Assembly (NCBI GenBank): GCA_024233435.1
Contig: JACKPQ010000002.1
Span: forward strand, 124,001-188,000
Direction of reading: 5' to 3'
DNA: 64,000 bases
DNA from: Chlamydiales bacterium
Lineage (GTDB): Bacteria; Chlamydiota; Chlamydiia; Chlamydiales; JACKPQ01
Part shown: positions 43,324-52,625 of the stretch, piece after piece
How positions within the stretch are numbered: position 1 is the stretch's first letter
Layout of the letters: each line of letters begins with the position of its first letter
Position numbers and translations under genes: made by a program
Notes under the pieces: model-generated
The model's database searches: none
What the model was told of the DNA's origin: nothing
The model's input: only the letters and a program-made list of their open reading frames with translations

Positions 43324-44118
43324 ATGCGCTTATTATCTACGCTTATAACACTAGGGGTAATTGGTGGGGGCCTTTGGTGGGCAGACCAGCAATACCCACA
43401 AGCTAAATATTTTGTCTTAGATCACATTCCAACATCACAAACTCTGGCCTTTGAGCCGAAAATATCAACACAAAAAATCCTTAAGGATACAAGCCGTCAC
43501 AATCAAGACCTTGCACAAATCGATGTGAAGCTCGTTCCCTATCTCATGATGGATGTGAAGTATTCTAAAAACGACAAAGAAACGATCGAATGCACAGCCC
43601 TTTGGGATATGACCGATGGTGAAATGATTTTAGACACAAAAACATGGGAAAAAACGCACGGCTATGGAGATTGCACTGAAGCTCATGCTACAGCCAGTGA
43701 TTTTAGCATCATCAACTACCTTGCATCTCAAGGAATTTGTGAGATAGCCACGCTTAAAAAAAACCTACCGCCTTCAATCGACCAGGGCAAATCCATTGCC
43801 ACGGCCTTACATAAAAAACTAATCGTTGCAGTAGACAAGCATTTGCGCCTCCATATTGCATCGCCCCGTTTTGCCTCTGAGCCTGCGACCAAGCTATCAA
43901 ACCCGCTCGTTGTTCTTGCAACAAAATCAACCGAGCGCCTACCCAAGCGCTTTTCAGCGGCTCAAATTCAAAAAACTGCTGAAGCCGCTTTTGGCAATGA
44001 CTTTGCTGTACGCTCGACCAAAGAAGTTTACCTTCCCATCTATGCAGCATCCATCCCGCAGGGCGACCAAACGCAAACAATTTTTTATAACAGCATGACC
44101 GGCCTCGCTATTCGATGA
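43324..44118 (+). CDS. hypothetical exported or membrane-anchored protein
   Basis: About 264 residues from ATG 43324, with AAGGGG in the T-run hairpin upstream. A hydrophobic N terminus (MRLLSTLITLGVIGGGLWW) acts as anchor or signal; the rest is a soluble, charged domain (VPYLMMDVKYSKNDKETIEC; GEMILDTKTWEKTHGYGDC) with paired Cys. No family recognised. The longer frame from 43282 would start before the hairpin. A weak hairpin GAAGGG/CCCTTC with T5 follows at 44145-44169. Confidence 0.55.
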   Translation: MRLLSTLITLGVIGGGLWWADQQYPQAKYFVLDHIPTSQTLAFEPKISTQKILKDTSRHNQDLAQIDVKLVPYLMMDVKYSKNDKETIECTALWDMTDGEMILDTKTWEKTHGYGDCTEAHATASDFSIINYLASQGICEIATLKKNLPPSIDQGKSIATALHKKLIVAVDKHLRLHIASPRFASEPATKLSNPLVVLATKSTERLPKRFSAAQIQKTAEAAFGNDFAVRSTKEVYLPIYAASIPQGDQTQTIFYNSMTGLAIR

Positions 44119-44144
44119 CTTAATTGACACCAAAGTGAGGTCAA

Positions 44145-44169
44145 GAAGGGAATTAACCCTTCCCTTTTT
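44145..44169 (+). terminator. weak intrinsic terminator
   Basis: GAAGGG (44145-44150) and CCCTTC (44157-44162) around a six-base loop, then CCTTTTT. Short stem and interrupted T run make it a modest candidate. Confidence 0.45.
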
Positions 44170-44219
44170 CATCATTATTACATATAATTCCCTCTAGAAA
44201 AGACTGGAGTGATTGAGAG

Positions 44220-47200
44220 ATGTCGATAGAATTAGTAAGGCAATCGTGTGTAACTGCTGGGAAAGAGCTCGCAAAGAATCATATTCATATTTACACAGCA
44301 GTCGCCTTAGGCGCCCTAATAGGTGTGACAACAGGCCTAAATTATGATAAATTTTTCTCTAAAAAAACATTTTCTCTTTCCCCATTCGGATCAATTGCTT
44401 CAACTCTTGTTGAAGCAGCTGTTACGTTTATCAGTCTTATCACTTTATATCACTACGAGGTTGACCCCGCCAAGGCAGCCACAACGCGTGTTGCACAGGA
44501 TGCATCTATCTGTATCCTCTCCATGATCGTTTTACGTGTTGCAACAAGATTTTTTTATTTATTGTTAGTTCCAAAAATATTTAATTGGGGGTACCTAAAA
44601 AATCCAATAATTTGGTCAGCCTGTAAATATGGAAATAACGAATTGGCTGAAAAGATTTGCCTTCAAGGATTACAAGATAAAAATACAAAATTTACAACCC
44701 CTCTTGCTGCTAAAATTATTGAAAACATAAGTACTAGGAAAAAAATCTACCAAACTGCCTTTGATGATGAAGCCATTCGTAGACATTTCAAAAGCCGCTT
44801 TGAGTCCCTAGATTGGGAGTTTAAAATCGCGTTGTTGATCGCAATGTTTAAAAATCATCAATCTGTCAGCGTATTGTTTGACCCGATGGAAGCTAAGCCA
44901 CGAGCTCAATTAATAAAAGCTGTTTGGCAAGAACTTTCAGAGAATAACCTCTTTCCTAAACTGGTTCATCTCTTATTTAGATATGAGATAGATCTACAAT
45001 TACAAAAAAAAGCGCTAGAGTTATGCCTTACTTCCGATGCTCTGATTCAAGATTACTTAACTTTTTTCCAAATATACAAAGACCCTGAGCTGACGAAAAA
45101 AGCTTATAGAAAGTATTTGAATCAATCAGATGATATAGCTCCAGAGCATCTCAAAGTCGCCATCTCCCTTAAGGATCCACAGATTTCTAAAGAGGCTTGG
45201 GATAAGAGTCTAAAGACATTGACGCTAGAAAAAATGGAAATCATCGCTTCATGTGGCGATATAGCTTTGATCGAAAGAGCGTTAAATACGGCATGCACCC
45301 ACTCCACCGACTTATTTACAAAGTGTGCGCAACTAGTGTGTAATGCTGATTCAAATGAGTTTCTGAATCTACTACAGCGTTTCTTAGCTGACAAACCATT
45401 TTATGTTGATCTTGCAGGAACCTACTTCAAGCTTGGCGACCAAACTCTAACCAGGCGCATGCTGCCTAAGGCTATTGAGGAAAAGTGCTGGCTCGGCGAC
45501 TACTTGAAAGAAATATCCAAATTGAATGAGCCAGAATTATATGAGGCTGCACTTATCCAATCAATTAGTAGTCCCAAGCTGCAAGCATCCATGTTAAAGT
45601 TCTATTCTGAATTTGGCGACGACAGCATGCTTCAACGTGCCACAGATCAGCTATTAGTTAACGGTGTTACTAGTCGGCTGGCGTTAGAAGAGGTTCTTAA
45701 CCTTGGCAATGATGCAATAACAGCTAAAGTTATAGCTCATATTGTAAACAATATTAAAGTTGACTTCTATGGCTCTACGAGCAATTTCGACGACCTTTTG
45801 TTCCTGTTTGAAGGGACTTTATCCCTGGGAATTTTTAATTACTGTATGAAAGTTCTTAACCTTCTCCCTAAAGACCAGTTTAAAAGCGCATTGTCTAAAA
45901 CTTGCGCTTGCAAAAATACAGGTCTGGCTAAAAAAATTATGAGCCAGGTTATTAACGAGGGAAAGTTGAAAATTGAACATTTGCAATTGCTTGAACAACT
46001 CGGCGATCTTGCTTTATTGAAGCAAGCCTTTGTAAAATTGTACCAAAAACAAGAAGACTTTGAAAGTTTAGTCGAAATTGCAAAGAGATCAAAGTCAGAC
46101 GGCTTGGTGGTAGAACTGTTTGACCTAGCTATTGAGAAATTTAAAAAAGATGACGTCAAGAAGACTTTTCTTTTATTAAAAGCTTTTGCAATAAGGTCTA
46201 AAGCAGCAGTTATTCATGTAGTCACTAAGACACAAACGACGTGGATAGTATATGATAAATCTCCACTCTCTATTAGATGTTCAATTATCCATTTAGCAAT
46301 TGAGAACAGGATGCCTGAATTACTCACCTGGGCACTATTACAAGCCCCCCAATTAGGTCAGATCGATCGCATCGTTACTAACATGTTTTACTTCTACCCT
46401 ATTCCTCAACCAGAGTATCAAACAACAGCATCTTTGGCCTTGGATGCTGGACGGAAATACGCCCTTATTGCCTATATAGGGGGTGTTGATATCGACTCTG
46501 CGGATCTTAATTGGCGTGGGTGGTTGACTGATTTCAAAAAAATAAAACAGGCCTACCTAGAATATAACCAAAATCACTATGATCTCCTGGGGTTATCTGC
46601 TGAAGAAAAAGTAAATACTTCACACTCTATTGGAGCCCAAAAACGGATAGAGGAACTTTGCAGCCTAGGCTTCATCACAGAGCAAAATAAACAATCGAGA
46701 TTTGAACGAATCGCTACTGCTTTTGATGTTTTACGAGATCCTAAAAAAGCAAAAAGATACAAGCTGGCTCTTGAATGGGAAGACCGTCACCTCAACATGG
46801 GCCCTGGCACCTTTTTTGGCATTCCTAGCACGGATAGTGAAAGATTTACCGCAGAATATATCGAATCAGCGTATGCAAAACTTAGAGAGGTTCATGATCC
46901 AAGTATAGGCGGATCCCCTAAGGTTTATGCCAAAATTGAGGGATACAAAAAACACCTGCTAAACCTCGTTACATCTATTCGATCAAATAATCCTCAGACA
47001 AGTGTAGAAGATGCTAAAAAAGCACTAGAAATCAAGGATAATCAGCCACTTACACATGAAGCAGTTCTATTTCACTATAGAGAGGTGTTAAAGAAATCCC
47101 ACACGGACAAAAAAGGTAGTGGCGATGGAAACAGGATAAGATTAGCCCAAAGGTCACGTGATGTGTTATATGCCGAAATTGCACGTAGACTGTTAGCTAT

Positions 47201-47528
47201 TTCCAACCAAGCTGAATTGACAAGATCTTTAATCGAAAAGCAATATCAATCTGCGTGTACATCCAGACCTGGTGAAAAGAATCAGTTAGAAAAAGCAAAA
47301 GACACCTTACTGAAACTTTTAACTGCTAAGGAGGCAGAAGCGAAAGCTAGAGAAACTTTAAAACTTTCTTCAGGCGACTTGTTAACCCACAACGTAATTC
47401 ATGCTGCTTACGCCAATTGCACAAGAGCACAAACTACACGAGGTATACCATCGCAAGAGGAACCAATTGATAAGCTTCTCAAGAGCCTTCAAGATGCCCG
47501 GAATCTCCTGCTTAATCTCGTAGAATAG
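44220..47528 (+). CDS. large helical protein with membrane anchors and tandem J-domain-like units
   Basis: 1102 residues. Two or more hydrophobic segments in the first ~120 residues (AVALGALIGVTTGLNYDK; SIASTLVEAAVTFISLITLY; ICILSMIVLRVATRFFYLLL) suggest membrane anchoring, possibly an inclusion-type hairpin. Residues ~130-770 form an alpha-solenoid with repeated LGDxxL-type helical pairs. From residue ~780 I see about five successive J-domain-like units: HYDLLGLS through FDVLRDPKKAKRYK, a second with VHDPSIGG, a third with KKSHTDKKG where HTD stands for HPD, and two more divergent ones. Canonical HPD is missing in each. GAGA before ATG. Host or chaperone interaction is speculative. Confidence 0.6.
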   Translation: MSIELVRQSCVTAGKELAKNHIHIYTAVALGALIGVTTGLNYDKFFSKKTFSLSPFGSIASTLVEAAVTFISLITLYHYEVDPAKAATTRVAQDASICILSMIVLRVATRFFYLLLVPKIFNWGYLKNPIIWSACKYGNNELAEKICLQGLQDKNTKFTTPLAAKIIENISTRKKIYQTAFDDEAIRRHFKSRFESLDWEFKIALLIAMFKNHQSVSVLFDPMEAKPRAQLIKAVWQELSENNLFPKLVHLLFRYEIDLQLQKKALELCLTSDALIQDYLTFFQIYKDPELTKKAYRKYLNQSDDIAPEHLKVAISLKDPQISKEAWDKSLKTLTLEKMEIIASCGDIALIERALNTACTHSTDLFTKCAQLVCNADSNEFLNLLQRFLADKPFYVDLAGTYFKLGDQTLTRRMLPKAIEEKCWLGDYLKEISKLNEPELYEAALIQSISSPKLQASMLKFYSEFGDDSMLQRATDQLLVNGVTSRLALEEVLNLGNDAITAKVIAHIVNNIKVDFYGSTSNFDDLLFLFEGTLSLGIFNYCMKVLNLLPKDQFKSALSKTCACKNTGLAKKIMSQVINEGKLKIEHLQLLEQLGDLALLKQAFVKLYQKQEDFESLVEIAKRSKSDGLVVELFDLAIEKFKKDDVKKTFLLLKAFAIRSKAAVIHVVTKTQTTWIVYDKSPLSIRCSIIHLAIENRMPELLTWALLQAPQLGQIDRIVTNMFYFYPIPQPEYQTTASLALDAGRKYALIAYIGGVDIDSADLNWRGWLTDFKKIKQAYLEYNQNHYDLLGLSAEEKVNTSHSIGAQKRIEELCSLGFITEQNKQSRFERIATAFDVLRDPKKAKRYKLALEWEDRHLNMGPGTFFGIPSTDSERFTAEYIESAYAKLREVHDPSIGGSPKVYAKIEGYKKHLLNLVTSIRSNNPQTSVEDAKKALEIKDNQPLTHEAVLFHYREVLKKSHTDKKGSGDGNRIRLAQRSRDVLYAEIARRLLAISNQAELTRSLIEKQYQSACTSRPGEKNQLEKAKDTLLKLLTAKEAEAKARETLKLSSGDLLTHNVIHAAYANCTRAQTTRGIPSQEEPIDKLLKSLQDARNLLLNLVE

Positions 47529-47821
47529 CCTCAACTGCGAAAAGGTATTCATATCGTTTTTGCATAATTTTTATTGATTTTTTTCTAAACGAGATCACAA
47601 CTTGGGTAGACACAATCTAAACCAAAATTTTTTTGTGATAAGTAAAGATTTAATTTACAGCCTCTATTCCAGGTTTATACCCTAGCTTTTAGCCAATTCA
47701 GAGAAATCTCTGTGACCTAAACTCGGAAGTGATATTTTACGAAATAGTGACTTGTGAGCGAAATAAGAATGGGTACATGCAAATATGCATCATTATCCTC
47801 TACCTGACTCTCAATGTGCCA
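47529..47821. other. intergenic stretch before tRNA-Ser
   Basis: No gene-sized ORF with support. AT-rich, with a short near-palindrome around 47777-47790 (ATGCAAATATGCAT). The promoter of the tRNA follows. Confidence 0.45.
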
Positions 47822-47850
47822 TTGCTCTTTATTTTCACACGCGTTAGAAT
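47822..47850 (+). promoter_or_regulatory. probable promoter of tRNA-Ser
   Basis: TTGCTC (47822-47827), 17 bases, TAGAAT (47845-47850). The -10 differs from TATAAT at one position; the -35 matches only the first three. Predicted start near 47857, four bases before the mature tRNA. Confidence 0.45.
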
Positions 47851-47860
47851 GGGTGATTCT

Positions 47861-47949
47861 GGAAAGATGGCTGAGTGGCCGAAGGCGCTTCCCTGCTAAG
47901 GAAGTGTACCCTTAAACGGGTACCGAGGGTTCGAATCCCTCTCTTTCCG
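47861..47949 (+). tRNA. tRNA-Ser (anticodon GCU)
   Basis: Class II tRNA of 89 bases. Acceptor arms GGAAAGA and TCTTTCC pair fully; anticodon loop CTGCTAA between CTTCC and GGAAG gives anticodon GCU; a long variable arm GTACCC...GGGTAC is present; the T arm GAGGGTTCGAATCCCTC is canonical. Discriminator base is G, as expected for serine. CCA is not encoded. Confidence 0.96.
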
Positions 47950-47998
47950 TTCATTCTCCCTATAGACAAATCCACGATTATCATGTAGTCTTCCAAGA

Positions 47999-49435
47999 AT
48001 GGATAAAAGAAAAGTCAAAGTCGCTCCGAACTCAAAAGAATCAGAGATGATGGTCTTGGGCTGTATGCTCACCAACGTTAACTCGCTCAACGTCGCTTGT
48101 GACGGTTTGGATGAATTTGACTTTTACTACACCGAGCATCAAACCATTTTTAGGTCTTTAAAAAACATCTATAAAAAAGACAAACCTGCTGACATCCATA
48201 TCGTTGCAGAAGAGCTCAAAAGCGAGGATAAACTCGATGCGATTGGGGGAGTTGCCTACCTGACAACTTTGGCCCAATTTGTCGGCACCTCAGCCTATAT
48301 CGAAGAATACATCGAACTTGTTAAAAATAAATCCATTCTCAGACAGATGATTCGCGCATCTGATGACATTGAAAAAGTGGCTCTTAATGAGCCAAATGAT
48401 GTGCACGCAGCATTGGATCAAGCACAGGCTGCTTTTTTTTCCATAGGCCAAAACGCTAGCCGCGATCAATATATCCACATCAAAGATATCCTCTCTGGTT
48501 TAAGAGCAAAATCTCAACTCCCATACCTTAAAGAGCTGCAAGAGCGCCAAGAGCAATTCCATGCCCGTGAAGATGGAGCGCCAAGTGTTACAGGCATCCC
48601 TAGCCACTTCCTTGACGTCGACAAGATGATCAATGGCCTTGCCCCTTCAAACCTCTTCATCCTAGCAGGCCGCCCAGGTATGGGAAAAACTGCATTTGCC
48701 CTCAATATCGCAGAAAACGTCTGCTTTAAAAATAACATCCCCGTTGGCATCTTCTCTTTAGAGATGAGTGCTGAGCAGCTTTTACACCGTGTCATTTGTT
48801 CACAAGCCGAAGTCGAGTCGGATAAAATTATCCACGGATCTTTAGACGGCAGCGAATACCAACGCATTGTTGAAACCGTCGATCGACTCAACAAACATCA
48901 CATGATTATCGATGATCAGGCAGGTTTAAAAATCTCTGACCTACGCTCACGCGCACGCCGCATGAAAGAGGTCCACAACATTGGTCTTCTGATTGTCGAT
49001 TATCTTCAGCTTCTCTCGGGCTCTAGCAGCTCTTTTAACAGCGATAACAGACAACAAGAAATCTCTGACATTTCCAGAAATCTAAAAAATCTTGCCCGCG
49101 AGCTCGATATCCCCATCATTTGCGGCTCGCAGCTTTCACGTAAAGTAGAAGAGCGCACGGGCCATAGACCCATCATGAGTGATTTGCGCGAATCTGGCTC
49201 CCTTGAACAAGACGCCGATATCGTCATGCTGATGTTCAGACCCGACTATTACGATCCTCAAAACAAGCCAGGCCAAACAGAGATCATTGTCGCCAAAAAC
49301 CGTCACGGCCAAGTAGGTACTGTCACACTGACTTTCCGCAAGGAGTACGCGCAATTTGGCAATTACTCAGGCTCAGACGAGTCGTTTTCAGATGACAATG
49401 ATTCAGTATTTGCACCTTTTTCTCCATCAAATTAA
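47999..49435 (+). CDS. dnaB: replicative DNA helicase DnaB
   Basis: Hexameric helicase of the replication fork, 478 residues. N-terminal DnaB domain (SKESEMMVLGCMLTN), linker, RecA-like core with Walker A AGRPGMGKTAFALNIA, Walker B LLIVDYLQLL, and the DnaB motif CGSQLSRKVEERTGHRP followed by DLRESGSLEQDAD. Acidic tail. Downstream genes mnmG and lplA match the Chlamydia order. No intein is seen. Confidence 0.96.
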   Translation: MDKRKVKVAPNSKESEMMVLGCMLTNVNSLNVACDGLDEFDFYYTEHQTIFRSLKNIYKKDKPADIHIVAEELKSEDKLDAIGGVAYLTTLAQFVGTSAYIEEYIELVKNKSILRQMIRASDDIEKVALNEPNDVHAALDQAQAAFFSIGQNASRDQYIHIKDILSGLRAKSQLPYLKELQERQEQFHAREDGAPSVTGIPSHFLDVDKMINGLAPSNLFILAGRPGMGKTAFALNIAENVCFKNNIPVGIFSLEMSAEQLLHRVICSQAEVESDKIIHGSLDGSEYQRIVETVDRLNKHHMIIDDQAGLKISDLRSRARRMKEVHNIGLLIVDYLQLLSGSSSSFNSDNRQQEISDISRNLKNLARELDIPIICGSQLSRKVEERTGHRPIMSDLRESGSLEQDADIVMLMFRPDYYDPQNKPGQTEIIVAKNRHGQVGTVTLTFRKEYAQFGNYSGSDESFSDDNDSVFAPFSPSN

Positions 49436-49548
49436 GGGTGTCAACTCTTTTATTGAATGATGCTGCCTGGATAAACCCAGAACTGAGGTTGATAGGAAAT
49501 GGATCTTTGTGGTATCGTATGCGATACTACTGTTTACAAGAGGAAGCC

Positions 49549-49641
49549 ATGTCATCCGTTAAGAAGAAAAGACGTCTTAAGATTTCACAGCACAAGCGCA
49601 AAAAGCGTAGACGTCGTGACCGCCATAAGAATAAGAAATAA
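49549..49641 (+). CDS. tiny basic protein, AURKAIP1/COX24 (mS38/bS22-like) ribosomal family
   Basis: 30 residues beginning MSSVKKKRRLKISQHKRKK, with AGAGGAA six bases before ATG 49549. The SVKKKRRxKIxxHKRKKRRRRxRHKxKK pattern matches the AURKAIP1/COX24 domain of very small basic ribosomal proteins (mitochondrial mS38, mycobacterial bS22). A longer frame from 49438 adds an unlikely leader with no support. A small hairpin (GTATCG/CGATAC) precedes it. It lies 17 bases before mnmG. Such genes are often missed because of size. Likely small-subunit component. Confidence 0.75.
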   Translation: MSSVKKKRRLKISQHKRKKRRRRDRHKNKK

Positions 49642-49658
49642 TTTAATCTAGCCTTTTT

Positions 49659-51476
49659 ATGTGGGCCTATCCCCATCAATTTGATGTTATTGTTGTAGGT
49701 GCTGGGCATGCTGGCTGCGAGGCCGCGCATGCTTCTGCTCGTATGGGCTCATCGACCCTTCTCCTAACCATGAATCTTGATACCATTGCTAAGATGAGCT
49801 GCAATCCAGCCATCGGAGGCACTGCCAAGGGACATATCGTGCGCGAAATCGATGCTCTTGGCGGTGTAATGGGCTTTATTGCTGACCGCACAGGGATCCA
49901 ATTTCGCATGCTCAATGCCTCAAAAGGGCCAGCTGTCTGGTCGCCCCGCTGCCAATCCGATAAACTCGCTTACCAAACAGAAATGAAGCAGCACTTAGAG
50001 GGTGTTCCCAATCTTTTTATTAAGCAAGGAACAACGCAATCGCTGATCATCGAAAATGGATGCTGCATGGGTGTTGAAACCCAAGAGGGCATTGCTTACA
50101 GGGCTAAATCAGTAATCTTATCTGCTGGCACGTTCATGCGCGGGCTAATCCACATCGGTGATGTCAATTATAGCGGCGGCAGAGCAGGCGATAAACCATC
50201 TGTTGGCTTATCCAAAGACTTAGAAAACCTTGGCTTTACATTAAAGCGCTTGAAGACAGGTACGCCACCACGCGTTCACGCTCGCAGCATCGACTTTTCT
50301 CAAATGGAAGAGCAACCCGGTGATGATGGAGTCTATTTTTCACATGATGAAAAAAACCACCCGCTCAGACAAGTCTCTTGCTATATCGCCTACACAAATG
50401 AAAAGACAAAGCAAATTGTTTTAGATAACATCAAACGCTCACCTTTGTATTCTGGAGCCATTCAGGGCATTGGCCCCCGCTATTGCCCATCCATTGAAGA
50501 TAAAATCACCCGCTTTACAGACAAAGAGCGCCACCAGCTATTTTTGGAGCCTGAAGGTCTTACAACGCAAGAGATCTACGTCAACGGTATCTCAACATCT
50601 CTTCCGTTTGATGTACAGCTTAAGCTGATCCGCTCAGTTCCAGGACTTGAAAATGCAGAGATCACAAGACCTGCATACGCAATTGAATATGATTACGTCA
50701 CAAGTGGCCAGCTGCACACAACACTTGAAACCAAAACTGTCAGAGGTCTTTATTTGGCCGGGCAAATCAACGGCACAACGGGTTATGAAGAGGCAGCAGC
50801 GCAAGGTCTAATGGCTGGCATCAATGCTGCATGCAAAATTCAAGGGCGTGATCCTTTCGTTTTAAAGCGCTCTGAAAGCTATATTGGGGTCATGATTGAT
50901 GAACTCATCACAAAAGAGCTAACAGAGCCTTATCGCATGTTTACATCGCGCGCAGAGTACAGGCTGCTACTACGGCAAGACAACGCAGACCTGCGTTTAA
51001 GAGCTTACGGCCATAAATATGGATTAATCTCAGATGAGCAATTTAATCGGTTTGAAAAAAAACGCATCCTTATCGAGCAAGAAGTTGAAAGGCTGCAAAA
51101 AACCTACCGCGATATCAATGGCAAAACAACATCACTCGCCCAGCTGCTTTGCAGACCGGAAATCTCCTACAAAAACCTAATGACTCAAGAGCCTACTGCA
51201 GTGCTAGATCATGGCGAAGAGGTCAACGCACAGCTTGAAATTCAGCTAAAATTTGCAGGGTATATCAAGCGCCAAGAACAAGAGGCAAAGAAGCTCTCAT
51301 CAATCGAAGATATCCTCATTCCTCGTAGCTTTGATTACTCACGTGTGATAGGTTTACGCAATGAGGCCCTTGAAAAACTAAAAGTCCATACACCGCATAC
51401 GCTCGGACAAGCTCTACGTATTAGTGGTGTGTCACCTGCAGATATCTCTATCCTTATGGTGGCGTTAAAACGGTAA
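49659..51476 (+). CDS. mnmG: tRNA uridine-5-carboxymethylaminomethyl modification enzyme MnmG
   Basis: FAD protein partner of MnmE, 605 residues. FAD-binding VIVVGAGHAGCEAAHASARM; the GidA signatures GTPPRVHARSIDFSQ and LAGQINGTTGYEEAAAQG; and the C-terminal domain that binds MnmE. Full length. The start at 49659 lacks a clear Shine-Dalgarno, so translation may be coupled to the tiny gene just upstream. Neighbour order dnaB-mnmG-lplA is conserved with Chlamydia. Confidence 0.95.
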   Translation: MWAYPHQFDVIVVGAGHAGCEAAHASARMGSSTLLLTMNLDTIAKMSCNPAIGGTAKGHIVREIDALGGVMGFIADRTGIQFRMLNASKGPAVWSPRCQSDKLAYQTEMKQHLEGVPNLFIKQGTTQSLIIENGCCMGVETQEGIAYRAKSVILSAGTFMRGLIHIGDVNYSGGRAGDKPSVGLSKDLENLGFTLKRLKTGTPPRVHARSIDFSQMEEQPGDDGVYFSHDEKNHPLRQVSCYIAYTNEKTKQIVLDNIKRSPLYSGAIQGIGPRYCPSIEDKITRFTDKERHQLFLEPEGLTTQEIYVNGISTSLPFDVQLKLIRSVPGLENAEITRPAYAIEYDYVTSGQLHTTLETKTVRGLYLAGQINGTTGYEEAAAQGLMAGINAACKIQGRDPFVLKRSESYIGVMIDELITKELTEPYRMFTSRAEYRLLLRQDNADLRLRAYGHKYGLISDEQFNRFEKKRILIEQEVERLQKTYRDINGKTTSLAQLLCRPEISYKNLMTQEPTAVLDHGEEVNAQLEIQLKFAGYIKRQEQEAKKLSSIEDILIPRSFDYSRVIGLRNEALEKLKVHTPHTLGQALRISGVSPADISILMVALKR

Positions 51477-51485
51477 GGAGAAAAA

Positions 51486-51887
51486 ATGTTAATTCAACTC
51501 TACTTTATTGTGACTACGCTCATTGGCGTTGCATCTTTTGGCGACATGCCAAAATCCAACCCTGCAAAAGCTACTGAGCAAAAGATGATGGAAGCAAAAG
51601 CTGCTGTCACCAGTAAAACCTCCAAAGGACAAGAGAGCCCCGATGTTCTCTTAATTCAACCCTCTGCGCGCGCAGCTGATTGGGTTGCAGCTTACCAATA
51701 CCTTTCCAAATACGCAGCTGAAAACTCAATCTCGTTCAAACTCAATGATGGATCAACAATCCATAACATTACAAATGTTGCAGCACTGCCAGGAGGAACT
51801 CTGTTAACCTTCACTTTGAACACAGTCTCTGGCCTTAAATATAAAGTTGTTAAAATCGAAGATATCGCAGATATCATTCAAGACTGA
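51486..51887 (+). CDS. hypothetical protein with signal-like N terminus
   Basis: 133 residues between mnmG and lplA. AAGGAG lies before ATG. A hydrophobic start (LIQLYFIVTTLIGVASFG) looks like a weak signal peptide or anchor; a Lys/Ser/Thr-rich linker and a beta-rich C-terminal domain follow (SFKLNDGSTIHNITNVAALP). No family recognised. The lplA start overlaps its TGA by one base, so it is co-translated. Confidence 0.55.
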   Translation: MLIQLYFIVTTLIGVASFGDMPKSNPAKATEQKMMEAKAAVTSKTSKGQESPDVLLIQPSARAADWVAAYQYLSKYAAENSISFKLNDGSTIHNITNVAALPGGTLLTFTLNTVSGLKYKVVKIEDIADIIQD

Positions 51888-52594
51888 TGTTTCACTGTCT
51901 CCACTTTAAATCGCTCCCTATTTTTGAGCAGCTTCAGATTGAAGAGGCCCTGTTGCGATTAGATGATCGCAATTGGTGCATCATCAATGAAAACGCTCCA
52001 CCGGCAATTGTTATGGGGATCGCTGGCAAGCCCCAAGAGCTAATTGAAATCGATGCTGTAAAGCTGGCTAATATTCCGGTTATTAAACGCTATAGCGGCG
52101 GTGGGACGGTGGTTGTTGATCAGGACACTGTCTTTGTTTCGCTGCTATGTAAAGCGGCTTTACATTTGGCAAAACCCTATCCGGAGCCCATCATGAAGTG
52201 GAGTGAATCTCTTTATAAATCAGTGATTTGCCACCCCAACTTTTCTCTACTTGAAAACGATTATGTGATTGGAAATTTAAAATGCGGTGGCAATGCGCAG
52301 TATATTACGAAATCAAAATGGGTTCATCACACCACGTTTTTATGGGATTATCAGCCTGAGAATATGAGCCTTTTAAAATTCCCACAAAAGCGGCCGACTT
52401 ATCGCCAAAACAGAGGACACGATGCCTTCCTCTGCCGCCTAAAAGACCATCTACCCTGTAAGGACGCTTTTATTGAGAGCATCAAAAACGAAATAGATAA
52501 GCGGTATGGGATTGCTTATGTTGACTTTCTTTCGATACAAAATGTCATCCGTCAAGAGCACCGAAAATCAACGAAGTTGATGGAAACATTGTGA
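51887..52594 (+). CDS. lplA: lipoate-protein ligase A
   Basis: Attaches free lipoate to E2 and H proteins, 235 residues. Typical LplA elements are VIKRYSGGGTVVVDQDTVFV (lipoate/AMP-binding loop) and NLKCGGNAQY with the catalytic Lys region (GNLKCGGNAQYITKSKWVHH is its core). Shorter than E. coli LplA, as in chlamydiae. Paired with lipA (23.5 kb), giving both synthesis and salvage of lipoate. Overlaps the preceding gene by one base. Confidence 0.9.
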   Translation: MFHCLHFKSLPIFEQLQIEEALLRLDDRNWCIINENAPPAIVMGIAGKPQELIEIDAVKLANIPVIKRYSGGGTVVVDQDTVFVSLLCKAALHLAKPYPEPIMKWSESLYKSVICHPNFSLLENDYVIGNLKCGGNAQYITKSKWVHHTTFLWDYQPENMSLLKFPQKRPTYRQNRGHDAFLCRLKDHLPCKDAFIESIKNEIDKRYGIAYVDFLSIQNVIRQEHRKSTKLMETL

Positions 52595-52622
52595 GCCGCC
52601 ACATTTAAAATTGGGCGGCTCA
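52592..52622. terminator. bidirectional hairpin between lplA and porin genes
   Basis: TGAGCCGCC (52592-52600) and GGCGGCTCA (52614-52622), a perfect 9-bp GC-rich stem between two convergent genes, starting in the lplA stop codon. No good T run on either side, so it may act through pausing or as a 3' end stabiliser. Confidence 0.6.
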
Positions 52623-52625
52623 AAA

